DNA of 64,000 nucleotides from Pseudorasbora parva (Eukaryota > Chordata > Actinopteri > Cypriniformes > Gobionidae): NCBI RefSeq assembly GCF_024679245.1, contig NC_090186.1, positions 42,130,569-42,194,568 on the forward strand. The letters run 5' to 3'. The notes below the pieces were generated by a model. That model was not told the origin of the DNA, ran no database searches, and worked only from the letters and a program-made list of their open reading frames with translations. The position numbers and the translations under genes were made by a program. Positions 1 through 10,700 of the stretch are shown here, one piece after another; positions within the stretch are counted from its first letter, which is position 1; every line of letters begins with the position of its first letter.

Positions 1-119
1 TGATTCTGTTCTTCACCATCCCGAACTGTGCCAAGTCTCGCTGGGAGAAATACTTCATGCTATCGTTCATCCTCTCCACCGTCTGGATCGCCGTCTTTTC
101 CTACTTTATGGTGTGGATG
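1..119 (+). CDS. slc24a4: slc24a4-like exon (5' edge cut by window)
   Basis: The frame starts at base 3 and reads [18 protein letters not shown], then a hydrophobic helix ending VFSYFMVWM. The [14 protein letters not shown] segment is typical of the cytosolic loop end just before the C-terminal membrane domain of NCKX proteins. The exon ends in phase 0 and the donor is gtatgtgtg at 120. Confidence 0.93.
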
Positions 120-133
120 GTATGTGTGATTAT

Positions 134-228
<95 letters not shown>

Positions 229-3200
229 TTGTCTTTCTAGACTTTATTAACCTCCCTCCATACGCTGTCTCCTAGGTGACGATCATCGGATACACGCTCG
301 GCATCCCTGATGTTATCATGGGCATCACGTTTCTGGCCGCGGGCACGAGCGTCCCTGACTGTATTGCCAGTCTGATCGTGGCTCGTCAAGGTAGATCAGA
401 TCTATACAGCTGGTGGCGGATCAATAAAACTGCGGCAGGATGAATGCAGATTTAAAGGGATAGTTCACTTTAAAATGAAAATTCGGTCATTCTTTACTCA
501 CCCTCAAGTTGTTTCAAACCTGTATGAATTTCTTTCTTCAGCTGAACACAAGGGAAGATATTTTGAAGAATGTCAGTAACCAAACAGTTAACTGGAGCCA
601 TTGACTTCCATATTATTTTTTTTCCTAATAAAGTTAACTGTTTGGTTTCTGACATTCTTCAAAATATCTTCCCTTGTGTTCAGCTGAAGAAAGAAACTCA
701 TACAGGTTTGAAACAACTTGAGGGTGAGTAAAGAATGACCGAATTTTCATTTTAAAGTGAACTATCCCTTTAACATGAAAAGCCGAATGTTTTAGCTTCA
801 CATAGTGCAGTGCAGGATCAGATCAAAACACATTTCCTGTTCCTGTGTCACTATCAATCACATAAACTGCATCTCAGTGCCATCTGTCCTGTGTATTAGT
901 GGATCTCAAATCAGAGAACGACTTACACACAGTCCCTTGCACTCCGAAAGAGATGAGTTTCTGATGGTTGTCTTTTCACTCTTTTGAAAAATATTGAAGA
1001 TCATACGTCAATGTTTGTATGTATCTCGAAGTTAAAGGTTAGGTGCCCTCTCTCACACACCCGGGGCAATGTGACGACAGACTGCAATGCAAGGGTTTTT
1101 TGCTAGTTTCAGTCTGACGCAGTTATCATTTTCACGTCCAGCGTTTCGTTGTTTAAATATCAAATGCACTGGCTCATCTGTTCCCCCATGGGCGTCTGGT
1201 CTAAACCAGGAGTGTTCAGGTGCATTGCTCGAGCGTTGCTATTTTTAGGAACTGAAAACGACTGACCATTGACCAATAAAAAACTGCTCTATAACGCTGT
1301 ATTTTTTTGTGCTATTTAAAGGGTGTGCTAGTAATATGAGCCTAAACAAGCAGGGACGTGCAACAGCACACACACATATTTTAAAATATTTAAATTACAA
1401 AGTAAAAGATTATCAATGTGTTCATAAATATAAAAATGCCTACATGTCATAATGGATAGTCATTGCATGTATCAGAATGACCTATTTGCAGTAAAGACGA
1501 GCAAGCAGACGTCATTGGACGAGCAGATCCGTTTCCTCTCGAGAGAAGCGTTCAGTCTTTCCACTCGCAAATCCTGCCATGTAAATAGCGAATCCGTCAT
1601 GGTGTGAGCCAAACTGGCTTTTAAAGAGAAAAGGAGATGAGACTCCGATTGGTTTATTGCACGTTATGCCCAAAAACACACCCATGACTCATTAAGAGAC
1701 GAGGGACTCCATTTTAGACCATGCATCTGGTACGCCGACCATTTTTCCCGTCGTTAAACTAGCAAAAGTGGATTTGCACCCTAAAGCCGGGTGCACACGG
1801 TGTGATTTTGCCCACGATTTGGCCGTCTGAGACAAATTTTGTAAATCCTAAAAGATTCCTCTGATCCTAGGCTAAAATCTGAAGTCTTTGGTCATTAGTT
1901 TGACATGTTCACCGGCAGCCGATTAATGAGCGCTGCGATCAAATTTGACCTCAGAAGAAATTCTGGCAGTGTCAGAAGATTTGCCGCACAATCCTTCAGT
2001 GTGACTTCTCCTACGACTGTCAAATATCTCAGTTTTTCAAGACAAACTATGACCAAAACGAGAGCTAGAGATTTCTCTGTAGCCTCCATTTCAGTCCCGC
2101 GTGTAATGCAGCTCACCGTCACCAAACGCGTCATTCATTGATGATATAAAACTCTGTGCGTCCGTTTTTAGCGCGCCTTGACTGTCGTACAGTCTGACTT
2201 TAATCACAACTGAGATCTTACAGTGTGGCATGGCTTACAGCGAGGATCATATTCGTACAGTCTGACAAGCAACATTCGCAAAGGATTTGGAAAATCGCAC
2301 AGTGTGCAGGACCCATAAGAGCACCTGCGCCGTGCACTTCAGACCATGAGCTCAGTTCGTTAAAATAGGGCCCTGAAAGTCTACATATACATCACACTGC
2401 ATCTCTTTAAAAGAAATGTGCCCTCTGAATTTTCCCTCTGAAATGTGACCTCTGAGGGGAGTTGGCACTGCTTGTTCAATTTGAAGCCGGTTCTTCTCTT
2501 TCCCGTAGGTCTGGGAGACATGGCGGTGTCCAACACTATCGGCAGCAATGTATTTGACATTCTGGTGGGGCTCGGCGTTCCCTGGGCGCTGCAGACCATG
2601 GCAGTCAGTTATGGATCAGTTGTAAGCACATGTAGCCGCTTGGCAAAACCTCTTTCTGTTTGAACAGACATCAAGCTGTGCTCCTCAGAAGCCTAGAGCT
2701 TCTGTCGAGTGTGTCTGAAACGCAGCTGCACTGGTTTAATGGCTGATGATGTGGTTTCCTCCTCCGTATACAGGTGATGATAAACAGTCGGGGGCTCGTG
2801 TACTCAGTGGTGCTTCTGCTGGGCTCTGTCGCTCTCACCGTGAGTAGATCAGCACATTCCTGACTCATAATCACGTTTCTCTGTCAACTCTGCTGAAAAG
2901 ATTTCAGAAAGTTGACTTTTGAATGACAGGTGGCGTTCATAAGCCCCGTTTCCACCAAAATTACCCGGAACAATTTGTACCAGGAACCTTTTTACAGGAA
3001 CTTTTCTCCCCCCCAGACCTGCAGCTGTCTGCGTTTCGACCGCGATAAAGTTCCGAGAAGATTAGGCAGATTAGTCCGGTGATGTAGGACTACGCGCGAC
3101 TGCTCCTCAAAATCAGTGAAGGACAGTAATCATTTTTAAGTGTACCGATTGAAAGATGTAGTGAACTGTTTACATGAGACGTTATCTAAACCGATCTGGT

Positions 3201-6200
3201 GTTTACATGTGATGACTTTCAATCGCAATCATTTTGTCACATGCAGTTTGTCTGCCGCACCAAAAATGTCAACGCTGTTTTCTCCAGCAGCTGGAGTGTG
3301 TTTACTGTAGCCATAGCAACTCTTAACGGCCACCAGGACTAATACAGTATTATTTATAGCTATTTGTTGTAAAGTGTAATAATCATCTCAGAAAGAAAAA
3401 ATCTTCTGTCAGGCGCAGTTAAAGTAAAAACTGCCTGGGGCAATATACGCTGTGTCATTACTCCAACATTATCTTCATAACTTACGAAATAAAAAGTTTA
3501 CCCCTCAGAAAAATGAACTTTCCTCTCGTCAACATGAGAGCGGCGCGCGCCGTCACGTCATGTAAGGACACACACTTAAAAGTAATCGGTCAGGTCGTTT
3601 ACATGGTGAAAAAAAAATTAATAATGAGTATGGAAGAGATTCAAGCTGTGCTGCTTTTGCTGGTTATGTATAGGTTTACTAAAGAGGAAATTAACAACGA
3701 CAGAAAAGAGCACTAATATGCAGATTCAGCAGCATGCAGCATATTCAGAAAGCTTGTAAAGCTAGATTTAAAATGACAATGTATATTATTATCAGCTATT
3801 ACGGACATTGAACGTGAGATGGCTGAGACGACCGCGCGCCATCAGACAGAGAGCAAGACTGATATTAATTACTGAACGTAGACCGAACCTCGCAAAAGAC
3901 TTTTAAAAATGCCGGTTGAAATAAAATGCTGCGTCAGCTCAACCAATCAGCATGTTCAGCGCCCAAGTCCCACCCTCGAAAGTTCCTGAACTTTGAAAAA
4001 GTACTACCTCGCGAGCAGGGCCGTTTGGAGGGGGAAATATTTACCCGGAACTTCATTTATACCCTGGTTCCTGCGGTCTAAACACACGAAGTACCACCCA
4101 AAGTTCCTAGTTCCTGGGTAAAGTTCCTGTGGTGGAAACGGGGCTATAGTGAAATAAACATCCCTGCTAATGCTGCTATACTGTTTATGATAATAATTCT
4201 GCTCATGACCATAATGCTGCTTATGATAATTAAAATCAATATTTTGTAAAATTTTGTAAAAAATCTATTACGTAAATCACGTAAACATAAATTAATCGCC
4301 TTCTGTTCCATGTTCAACTTATGGAAAAAGTGTAGCGCCCACGCCTGACAATATTTATTCATTTATAGACTTCACATAAGTACAATTTCAGAAAAAAAGG
4401 TACAGTGCAGGTACACAGGTACCTTTAAAGGTACACAATTGGTCCGTAGGGTACAATTATACCAATGTTTTCTTCTACTTAGAGCAGGGGTTGGCAAGTT
4501 CGGTCCTAGGGAGTCGCTGTCCTGCAGAGTTTGGCTCCAACCCTGAAAGATGTCTATAGAAGCTCTCATTAAGAATTAACAGAGGTTTAGATGTTGATGT
4601 TTTATTGAAAATGTTTGGTCACCATTATGGAGATCAGTGTTTCCTTTAGTTGGGCAGTTTGACGCTTGGCTTTTTATGTGAGTTATTTATTTATTTATTT
4701 TTTGTGTTACAGTGTTAACAAACCACATAATCTGTTCAAATCAAAAGAAGCCATTAACAAAATTTGTCATGGAAAAAAATTGATTGACTAATCTCATCAC
4801 TGACTAAAAATGTTAATAAATAATATTTACCAACAATACTTTCTTGCCAAAGATAAGACATTCTGAATTATGGTTTTTATATATTTGACATTTTAAATAC
4901 ATTCATAAATGCATTCTAGGGGGAAAATGTTTAGACGTACACAGCATATGAATCTCAACAATGGTGACATACTTAGAGCTGCAATGCATGCTGGGAGCTG
5001 TGTCTTTTAAACTGTGGTGGGTTGGTAGGGTTGGAGCTAAACTCTGCAGGACATCAGCTCTCTGACCCTTAAGGGTACCACCCCTGTGACGGCCACTGTT
5101 CTTTTGTCTTTTTGGGAGTGTACTGAGTTGCACAAACGGATGTACGTTATTTTTATTGCTTTCCTGTAGCTCAAACAGTAGAGCGTGGCGCTAGCAACGC
5201 CAAGGTCATGGGTTCGATTCCCAGGGAAAGCAAGAATTGACAGAAATGTAAAAAATGTGTGTCTTAGGCCTAGTCCACACGTACACGGGTATTTTTATTA
5301 CCGGAGTTTTTCCTCCTCCGTTTTAAAAAACAATCGCGTCCACACAAGCACGGTTTTAAAAAAAATTCTGTCCACATGAGAACGCAAAACTATGCTATGA
5401 TTGGCTGCCTGATTTCCATGTGGGTCCCATTCACTGCACCGATGCACATTGCACTGACTGAGGGATGCCATGGGCTCAAGTGAAACACTTCCTACAAGTT
5501 CCTTTGCTTTGGACTCAGTGACAGGTAACCGTATACACAGGTGCAGGGCCGAAGTGGACTGTAATAGCTTTACACACTTGCTTTACTATTTTGTATTATT
5601 GCATTCTGGCGCCTTTGTTCTGCAATACAATGAAATAACTGAACATGTATCTATATACGTGTGATAAGCGCTGTTAGTGGAGTCCACCGCATAGAATCGA
5701 CTCACGTAAATCAAAAGGAGAAGTGGAAAATCTGATATCAAACAAAGGAAAGAACGGCGCGCACTTCAATTAAAAAAGCCGAAATCTCCGGTTTCACCAT
5801 CTACACAACAACGCTGTAACCGGAGTTTCTAAAAATCTTCACCCTGGCCGGAGTTTTCAAAAAAGTCCGGTTTTAGTAACCGGATACAGCGTTTGCGTGT
5901 GCACGAACAGCCAAACCGCGTAGAAAAAGCTGCGGTTTTGAAAATACCCGTGTTCGTGTGGACAGGGCCTTAGGCCGGGGACACACTGCAAGCGTGTCTC
6001 GGGTGCGTGGCGTGTCCGTTTTTATTTCGGCTCCCATGCTAACCGGTTAGCGCTTGCATACTGCCTGCGTCAGCCGCGCGGAAAACGCGTGCATTCTTCA
6101 AATAGAAGAGTCGCCTATTTTTCACGCGACACGCTAGCGTGTTGGAAGCGTTTCTAGGCAAAACAGCATAGGAAAAGGAGTTCATATGCCATTTTGACAC

Positions 6201-6809
6201 GAATACATATTAATAAATTACATTTTCATGTGTGAAAGTCTTTAGGTTAACATAAATGCAGATATAGGCCTACTTGTAATAACAAAAAACAACATAATTA
6301 TCGTTTTGAAATATTAAACCTGTCAATACAGAACGAAATATTCTGTAGCCTATTTTGCCGTCAATGCCATATACATGTATGGTCAATAGGCTACTGCCGA
6401 CATTGTCTTTGCTGTATCAATAGGCAATATATATTTATATTTAACATGATGTATAGGGCTTCCCAGCAGCAGCAGCAGCGCCGCGTCAGACACGCTTCTG
6501 GTGTGCAAAGACAGAGAAAACGCCAGGCAGCCGCCCCGCGGCTGACACGCAGCAGAAACGCCAGGCTTGCAGTGTGTCTCCGGCCTTAAAATGCAATGTA
6601 CGTCTCTTTGGATAAAAGTGTCTGCCAAATGTATAAATGTAAATCTCCTTCACCTGTAGATACTTGGGATCCACCTGAATGGCTGGAAGTTGGACTTTAA
6701 GCTGGGCGTTTATGTGCTGGTGCTGTACGCCATCTTCCTCTGTTTCTCCATCATGATCGAATACAACGTCTTCACTTTTGTCAATATACCCATGTGTCGG
6801 GAAGACTAG
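1..6809 (+). CDS. slc24a4: K+-dependent Na+/Ca2+ exchanger, C-terminal half (SLC24 family, NCKX4-like), five exons
   Basis: The coding exons are 1-119, 276-390, 2509-2621, 2774-2839 and 6660-6809. All junctions are GT-AG and phases chain correctly (0, 1, 0, 0) into one frame ending in TAG. Together they encode the C-terminal part of a plasma-membrane exchanger that moves Ca2+ and K+ out against Na+ entry. The second alpha repeat is recognisable: [18 protein letters not shown] followed across an intron by [17 protein letters not shown], holding the acidic and Ser/Thr residues typical of the cation site. Hydrophobic transmembrane stretches and the short terminus [10 protein letters not shown] follow. 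The 5' part of the gene lies off the left edge. SLC24A3 and SLC24A4 are very similar here. I prefer slc24a4 because tmem121 lies about 22 kb downstream and both human genes are on 14q32. The family assignment is secure and the paralogue is inferred. No frameshift or stop is seen. Confidence 0.93.
120..275 (+). other. Short (156-bp) intron, more than half (TC)n
   Basis: The donor is gtatgt at 120 and the acceptor is cctag ending at 275. The intron is only 156 bp, and 137-223 is an uninterrupted (TC)n tract, so the polypyrimidine content is far above what splicing needs. Confidence 0.9.
137..223. repeat. (TC)n microsatellite, about 43 units
   Basis: This is a perfect CT/TC dinucleotide run inside the short slc24a4-like intron. 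It gives a spurious Leu-Ser repeat reading frame that is not a gene. Confidence 0.99.
276..390 (+). CDS. slc24a4: slc24a4-like exon, first half of alpha-2 repeat
   Basis: It encodes [17 protein letters not shown], then [21 protein letters not shown] plus the first base of a Gly codon (phase 1). The [18 protein letters not shown] signature with its conserved Thr, Ser and Asp is the ion-binding part of the second alpha repeat in SLC24 exchangers. The donor gtagatc starts at 391. Confidence 0.95.
452..773. mobile_element. TTAA-flanked foldback MITE (Kolobok/piggyBac-like target)
   Basis: The two halves are inverted copies over nearly the whole length, from AGGGATAGTTCACTTTAA at the left to its complement at the right. 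The tetranucleotide TTAA sits directly outside both ends (452-455 and 770-773), as expected for a TTAA-specific superfamily. It has no coding capacity. The superfamily is inferred from the target site only. Confidence 0.8.
1060..1790. mobile_element. Probable non-autonomous DNA transposon
   Basis: An inverted GCTAGTTT/AACTAGCAAAA motif occurs near the two ends (about 1100 and 1770). The internal text (ACGCAGTTATCATTTTCACG, then a segment rich in ATGGGCG and TGACCAAT-type words) resembles an interspersed cyprinid repeat from memory. The exact ends are not certain. Confidence 0.5.
1795..2314. mobile_element. Non-autonomous DNA transposon, copy 1 of a two-copy family
   Basis: The left end GGGTGCACACGGTGTG and the right end (complement GGGTCCTGCACACTGTG) form imperfect terminal inverted repeats, each followed by CGATTTT-like sequence. 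Bases about 2000-2204 recur at 46988-47210 with a few substitutions. The small ORFs on both strands are not conserved coding sequence. Confidence 0.65.
2509..2621 (+). CDS. slc24a4: slc24a4-like exon, second half of alpha-2 repeat
   Basis: It completes the Gly codon split by the previous intron and encodes [18 protein letters not shown] followed by [19 protein letters not shown]. The [15 protein letters not shown] block is diagnostic for NCKX exchangers. It ends in phase 0 and the donor is gtaagcac at 2622. Confidence 0.95.
2774..2839 (+). CDS. slc24a4: slc24a4-like exon, transmembrane helix
   Basis: This is a 22-codon exon reading [18 protein letters not shown] then VALT, after acceptor tatacag and before donor gtgagtag. 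It is the hydrophobic segment that follows the alpha-2 repeat. The 3.8-kb intron that follows is packed with nested repeats. Confidence 0.93.
2942..4145. mobile_element. 1.2-kb non-autonomous element with AGCCCCGTTTCCACCA ends
   Basis: A 16-bp perfect terminal inverted repeat, AGCCCCGTTTCCACCA at the left and its complement at the right, bounds the element. A 3-bp direct repeat (ata) flanks both ends. This fits a 3-bp target duplication as in PIF/Harbinger-type elements, although the usual target is TWA. There is no transposase ORF. It sits in the last slc24a4-like intron. Confidence 0.75.
4478..5110. repeat. Degenerate hAT-like repeat fragments
   Basis: At 4485-4545 the text GCAGGGGTTGGCAAGTTCGG leads into 'ctgtcctgcagagtttggctc', and at about 5020-5060 the complement-type phrase 'ggttggagctaaactctgcag' appears. 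These look like opposite ends of one CAGGGGT-type hAT MITE family with unrelated sequence between. The ends are approximate. Confidence 0.4.
5158..5266 (+). mobile_element. SINE head, tRNA-Ala-derived
   Basis: Bases 5158-5231 fold as a tRNA-like cloverleaf. GCTTTCC pairs with GGAAAGC. An A-box region (TAGCTCAAACAGTAGAGCG) is present, and the anticodon stem-loop TGGCG-CTAGCAA-CGCCA gives anticodon AGC (Ala). The B box is GGTTCGATTCC. It continues into non-tRNA sequence without CCA or a T-run terminator, and its expected tail is displaced to 6589-6644 by two nested insertions. This is a SINE rather than a functional tRNA gene. Confidence 0.82.
5267..5969. mobile_element. PIF/Harbinger-like MITE A inserted in SINE
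   Basis: The terminal inverted repeats are long (GGCC..GTCCACACG.ACACGGGTATTTT against its complement). The 3-bp direct repeat TTA occurs immediately outside both ends (5264-5266 and 5970-5972), matching the TWA target duplication of PIF/Harbinger. There is no transposase. It directly abuts MITE B and shares one TTA with it. Confidence 0.8.
5973..6585. mobile_element. PIF/Harbinger-like MITE B inserted in SINE
   Basis: The ends GGCCGGGGACACACTGCAAG and complement GGCCGGAGACACACTGCAAG are inverted repeats, flanked by TTA (5970-5972 and 6586-6588). A second copy of this family lies at about 40893-41492 inside a hAT fossil. The antisense ORFs here (6383-6628, 6486-6845) are fortuitous. Confidence 0.82.
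6589..6644 (+). mobile_element. SINE tail (L2-like 3' end), separated from its head
   Basis: The segment carries CTTTGGATAAAAGTGTCTGC followed by CAAATGTATAAATGTAAAT, the conserved tail of many fish SINEs and L2-type LINEs. Removing the two TTA-flanked insertions (5267-6588) brings it next to the tRNA-like head, so one SINE was split. Confidence 0.78.
6660..6809 (+). CDS. slc24a4: slc24a4-like terminal coding exon
   Basis: The acceptor is cacctgtag. The 50 codons including stop read [18 protein letters not shown], then [19 protein letters not shown] and [12 protein letters not shown], then TAG. This is the last transmembrane helix and the short extracellular or lumenal tail of NCKX proteins, complete and at the expected length. 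The 3' UTR follows; I could not fix a polyadenylation site. Confidence 0.95.
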   Translation: MLGIHLNGWKLDFKLGVYVLVLYAIFLCFSIMIEYNVFTFVNIPMCRED

Positions 6810-7479
6810 AACCGTATCCCAGAATGACACCATCATCCTGAGCACTCCTGAACCATCATCACCTCAGATCGGATGAATGTTAGTCTTCATTAGGACTAAC
6901 GCTTGATTCACTGCGACTCGCGTTTCACTGTGGATGGAAAAGATCTTCCAGTCAAGCTCATTTTTTCTGACCTCTAAGCCCAAATTTCGACTCAGAAAGA
7001 GGAACTTCTCCTTGGCAGCTCTTCTCTTCCAGTTGAGATCTTTAATATCCCAAAATGCATTGCGTGTCCGCCAAATATGGATTGCATCAGGAGCGTTTGG
7101 GCGCCTGGAGAAACATTCACCCTTTTATACACTCTCCTTTCCTTTGTCACTTTGTTGAAAAATGTCTTTTTGTAAGAAACGTCTCTTCATGAAGTCTTTA
7201 TTGGTGAATTATTTTGCAGCATATCACATTTTTTTGGCCTAAAAGGAAGCAGAATTTGTAGGAATGAAAAAGAAATGAAAGTATTGCACATTATCTATTA
7301 TTATGGTATCGTACAGGGCTTTTCTCACCTTGTCCTGATCAGGTGCGATCGTCCTGCGAATGTTTGTGCGAGCCAGTCGTGACATATTGTCATGCTGGGT
7401 GGCTCCGCCCACAGTGAAATATCATTGGTCCAGAATATCTGCATATTAATCATCAACAATGTTGTGTCAGGAGTGACAC

Positions 7480-7625
7480 TGGCTGCTTCTGAAATCACAT
7501 ACTTCACTACTATATAGTAGGCAAAAAACGAAATGTGACAAAAGAAGTACTCAAAGTACTCAGTACTCAAGATAATGACAACATGGCGAATGCACTACGT
7601 CCGGATTACATTCATACTATAGAGA
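7480..7625. repeat. Fragment of a CTATATAGTAGGC-type MITE
   Basis: The text 'cactactatatagtaggc' then 'aaaaacgaaatgtgac' resembles an interspersed teleost hAT-type MITE whose outer ends read 'gaaattcgcatact'. Only one side is clear. Confidence 0.4.
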
Positions 7626-7734
7626 AAATACTTTTTAGCGATCATGAACTAATTACTTATTCAAAATAATCCATCTTTATTGCAGACATATTGATTAATT
7701 ATCATTGGAAACGTGACTTGTACCTGATCAGGAC

Positions 7735-9310
7735 ATGATTTTCTCTTCTTATCAGAATTTTTGGGCTTGTTTTCCGGTTAAAAAATCCAAACATCCTTAA
7801 AACAAGATAAGTTTTGATTTTGAGTTAAGCATTTGTTTATTGGCGTATAGTTTTAAGCATAAAATGTACTACATTTAATTTGATTTATGATTAAAAAAAT
7901 AACTGGTAAGTTCAACTGTAAAAACTTTGAGTTATTAAGAGTTTGCACAGAATATATCTTCATTAAAGGGTTACTTCAGCGATTAGCATATGGCTTTGTA
8001 TCAGTAGAAACCCTGGAGTATATTCAAATTATTGTGCTTTCCCCCCTCATATCTCCCTGAGACAAGAGATTTATGCATTTTATTTCTGGAAAAATTCCTT
8101 CTATGATGCAAATTGACGATTTTTGCATCATAGGAGGAATGTTTGCCCAGAGGCTAAAGACTACAGCCAGCAGAGGGAGCCATTTCCGCATGTTTTGAAT
8201 CCGCGCATGGGGGATGGGAGATTACACTCAGCTTGCAGGGAGAGCTCAGCCCACAGCTACAGGCACTCATTTAAACGGAGCTATGGTGTGCAATGTAAGT
8301 CTTTTAACTTCTCAAATTAATTTCTATGAAAGTTAAGCTTGTAAAGGCATGAACTGAAACGCGCCAGACTGAACTCGCGTTGTGAATGTATGCCGCGAGT
8401 GTAGTCGCGATTACCTCAGCTCTCATCACTCGTGCAGTTAGTGCTCAGTGCTGTGATACTCGCGCGGTGACTCACTCATTATATTGAGCAGACACGTTCA
8501 GTTTTTAATTGTAGTGTCTTCTCCAACTCAGTCACAGTAATCCAGTAGCGGTGGCGTTGGGAATGGCACAGGGCAGCGAAGCATTCTGGGAATTGTAGTC
8601 TTTCATCCCCATGGGACAAAAATACATTTTCTGTCTTTTCTCAGTCTAGAAGACACCAAATTCAAAAATAATTTCACATTTCTACTACATTGATGACCCA
8701 GTTTAAATACAGATTCATCTTCCCAGCGCTGAAGTACCCCTTTAAGATTTATTTTGTGTTATTTTTGTACAAATTGTTTTAGGCATAAACCTGAATCAAT
8801 TTAGTTATATAATGATTAAAAAAGGAAAAATATTGCACATAATCTATTGTTATTGTAATGAGAGTATACATTTTTTGAACAAATAAGGCGGAAATTAAAT
8901 TAGAATATTATGACTGTGTTAAAGTTTTAATGATGCATTCAGTATGACCTCAATTTCGCTTATTTCATTCTATCATTGGCAAATTGTTTTAATAATGAAA
9001 ATACTTTTATTTATAGTGAGCTTATCTTATAAACAACAACAGAGAAGTACACCAGAAAAACAACAAGAGTCAAAAAGTTTTAAGCATAAAAAGTGACGTC
9101 AATTGAATTAATCACGATTAATTGATTTTAACATAAAAGTTTCTGTTATATTAAGAGTTATTAAGAGTTTTCAAAGTTTTCTTATTTTCTCATGGTGTAA
9201 GAAAAATCTGCTTAGTTCAAGAAATGCAATTATCCTGTTTTAAGGAATTTTTCGATTTAAAAAAAAGAAAACCTCACTTGATAATGAATCATTTCGTTTT
9301 GCAGTGCAGT
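7735..9310. repeat. Degenerate CACTGCAAAA-family element split by 7963-8745
   Basis: The left part (about 7740-7860) carries TTTCTCTTCTTATCAGAATT and 'ccttaaaacaagataagt'. The right part ends near 9306 in 'cgttttgcagtgcag', the complement of the CACTGCAAAA end. A TTAA-flanked element sits between them. The family is the same as at 9606 and 26916. Ends are approximate. Confidence 0.45.
7963..8745. mobile_element. TTAA-flanked non-autonomous element
   Basis: TTAA-AGGGTTACTTCAGCG at the left and the complement of TTAA-AGGGGTACTTCAGCG at the right give inverted ends of about 15 bp with TTAA just outside both. It has no long ORF. It has the same target type as 452-773 and 61099-61770 but unrelated interior sequence. 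Confidence 0.75.
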
Positions 9311-9605
9311 TGTTGAATTTAACTCGTTTCATCATGTTTTGATGTAGCCTTTTTGAGGGCTCTGTGAATATAAACTTGCCTATGAAGAGATTTAATCATG
9401 TTAATTTATAAGTGAGCATCTCTAATGTGGTCTTGATGCTCATGAGATTCCGTCCCCTAGTTTCTGATGGAGCTCATTCATTGTGAAACAGAGAAATTAG
9501 CACTTTAAAGCAAGTGAGCGGTTTGGTCTCATTCAAAGTGCTTCCCTCTGTCAGACGTGTGTGTTTGCGTGTATCTTCCCGACAGTCCCTCACCTGACCA
9601 ATCCA

Positions 9606-10700
9606 TGCACTGCAAAAAAAATGAAAATCTTCCTCATTAGTTTTGTCATGTTTTTCAGTACAATTATCTAAACATTCCTAAAACAAGATACATTTACTTT
9701 AGAAGCAATATGACCGTTTTTAGGTAGAAATTGATCCAAATTCTGTGAGTTTATGCTTAAAACAAGAAACATTTATCAGAAAAATAAACGGAACTCAGAT
9801 GGAAAACAAGAGAAATTTTTCTGACCCCATTAGCAGATGTTTTTTTCTTGCTCTTCTTAAGTAAATGTGTCTTGATTAAGATTTTTCCACATCACTAACA
9901 AATAGTTTCAAATGTAGTTTTATAGATTTATTCTTTAAAAAGAATAAAAATATTTAGAAATGTGTATCATCCATTTTTTATTTGACAAAGGAACATATAA
10001 AGAACAAACCAAGCATATGAATATGAATATTCTCTATAGTGTCATTTTGTAATAAAAAGGGGTTAAATCTAATAAAAATGTCCATATTTCACCCCAAATC
10101 AAATCAAGACAAGACTACATTATATTTTGCACATTAAGTTAAAAAAGAAAAGAAAAGGAAATTAAGCACATTTTCCTCCAAAAACTCCCAATGATTGAAT
10201 GTTTTTATGTATTTTTCTTGTTTTGTGCAAAACTTAATTTTAACATATATAAAGAAAAACAAAAAAAACAAGATTTAATATCTTCAGTCATTCAGTCAGT
10301 CATCTTCAGTGCACTTGAGAAGCAAAATGATTGAAAATATTAAGTCTTGTTTTCTGTAAATGTGTCAAAACGAAGTTTTTTTTGTTGCTTAAAACAAGAA
10401 AAATATGTTTTATATTTTTGATGGATGATGTGCAATACTAAATTTTTCTTGCATTTCTAAATATGTATCTTCTTTTTAAGTGTAAATCAAACTAAATATT
10501 GTTAGGTTATAACAATTCTCCAATGATTGAATAATTTCCCTACATCATTGTCAGATTGTTTTAAGCATAAACTGACTTAATTTGACACATTCTACAAAGG
10601 GAGACTTAATATCTTAAGTCATTTTGCTTCTCAAGTGATTGTATCTTAATTTAACAATGTTTAGACACTTATACTATAGAAAACAAGACAAAAATACTGT
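9606..10700. repeat. Degenerate CACTGCAAAA-family repeat cluster
   Basis: The left end CACTGCAAAAAAAATGAAAA is followed by 'cagtacaattatctaaacatt'. Near the right, 'caatgtttagacacttatac' and 'gaaaacaagacaaaaatac' read as its complement. The interior is AT-rich and repetitive (AAACAAGA/TCTTGTTTT words) with no coding potential. Confidence 0.5.
9979..10140. repeat. Local duplication, copy 1
   Basis: This stretch ('gacaaaggaacatataaag', 'aggggttaaatctaa', 'gtccatatttcacccc', 'ttatattttgca') recurs in the same order and orientation at 11279-11430 with small indels. Confidence 0.8.

Larger units (their letters stand above)
391..2508 (+). other. slc24a4-like intron, 2.1 kb, mostly transposon-derived
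   Basis: It is bounded by gtagat (391) and tttcccgtag (2508). It contains a TTAA-flanked foldback (452-773), a probable non-autonomous DNA element (about 1060-1790) and another with GGGTGCACAC-type ends (about 1795-2314). Nothing coding is seen. Confidence 0.8.

Noticed and set aside
57..275. 72-codon ORF with a Leu-Ser repeat
   Set aside because: It is the exon frame reading through the donor into the (TC)n intron.
5158..5232. tRNA-Ala(AGC) gene
   Set aside because: It folds well and has A and B boxes, but it runs straight into SINE body sequence, has no T-run terminator, and its SINE tail is found beyond two nested insertions.
6486..6845. 119-codon minus-strand ORF
   Set aside because: It is antisense to the last slc24a4-like exon and MITE B.
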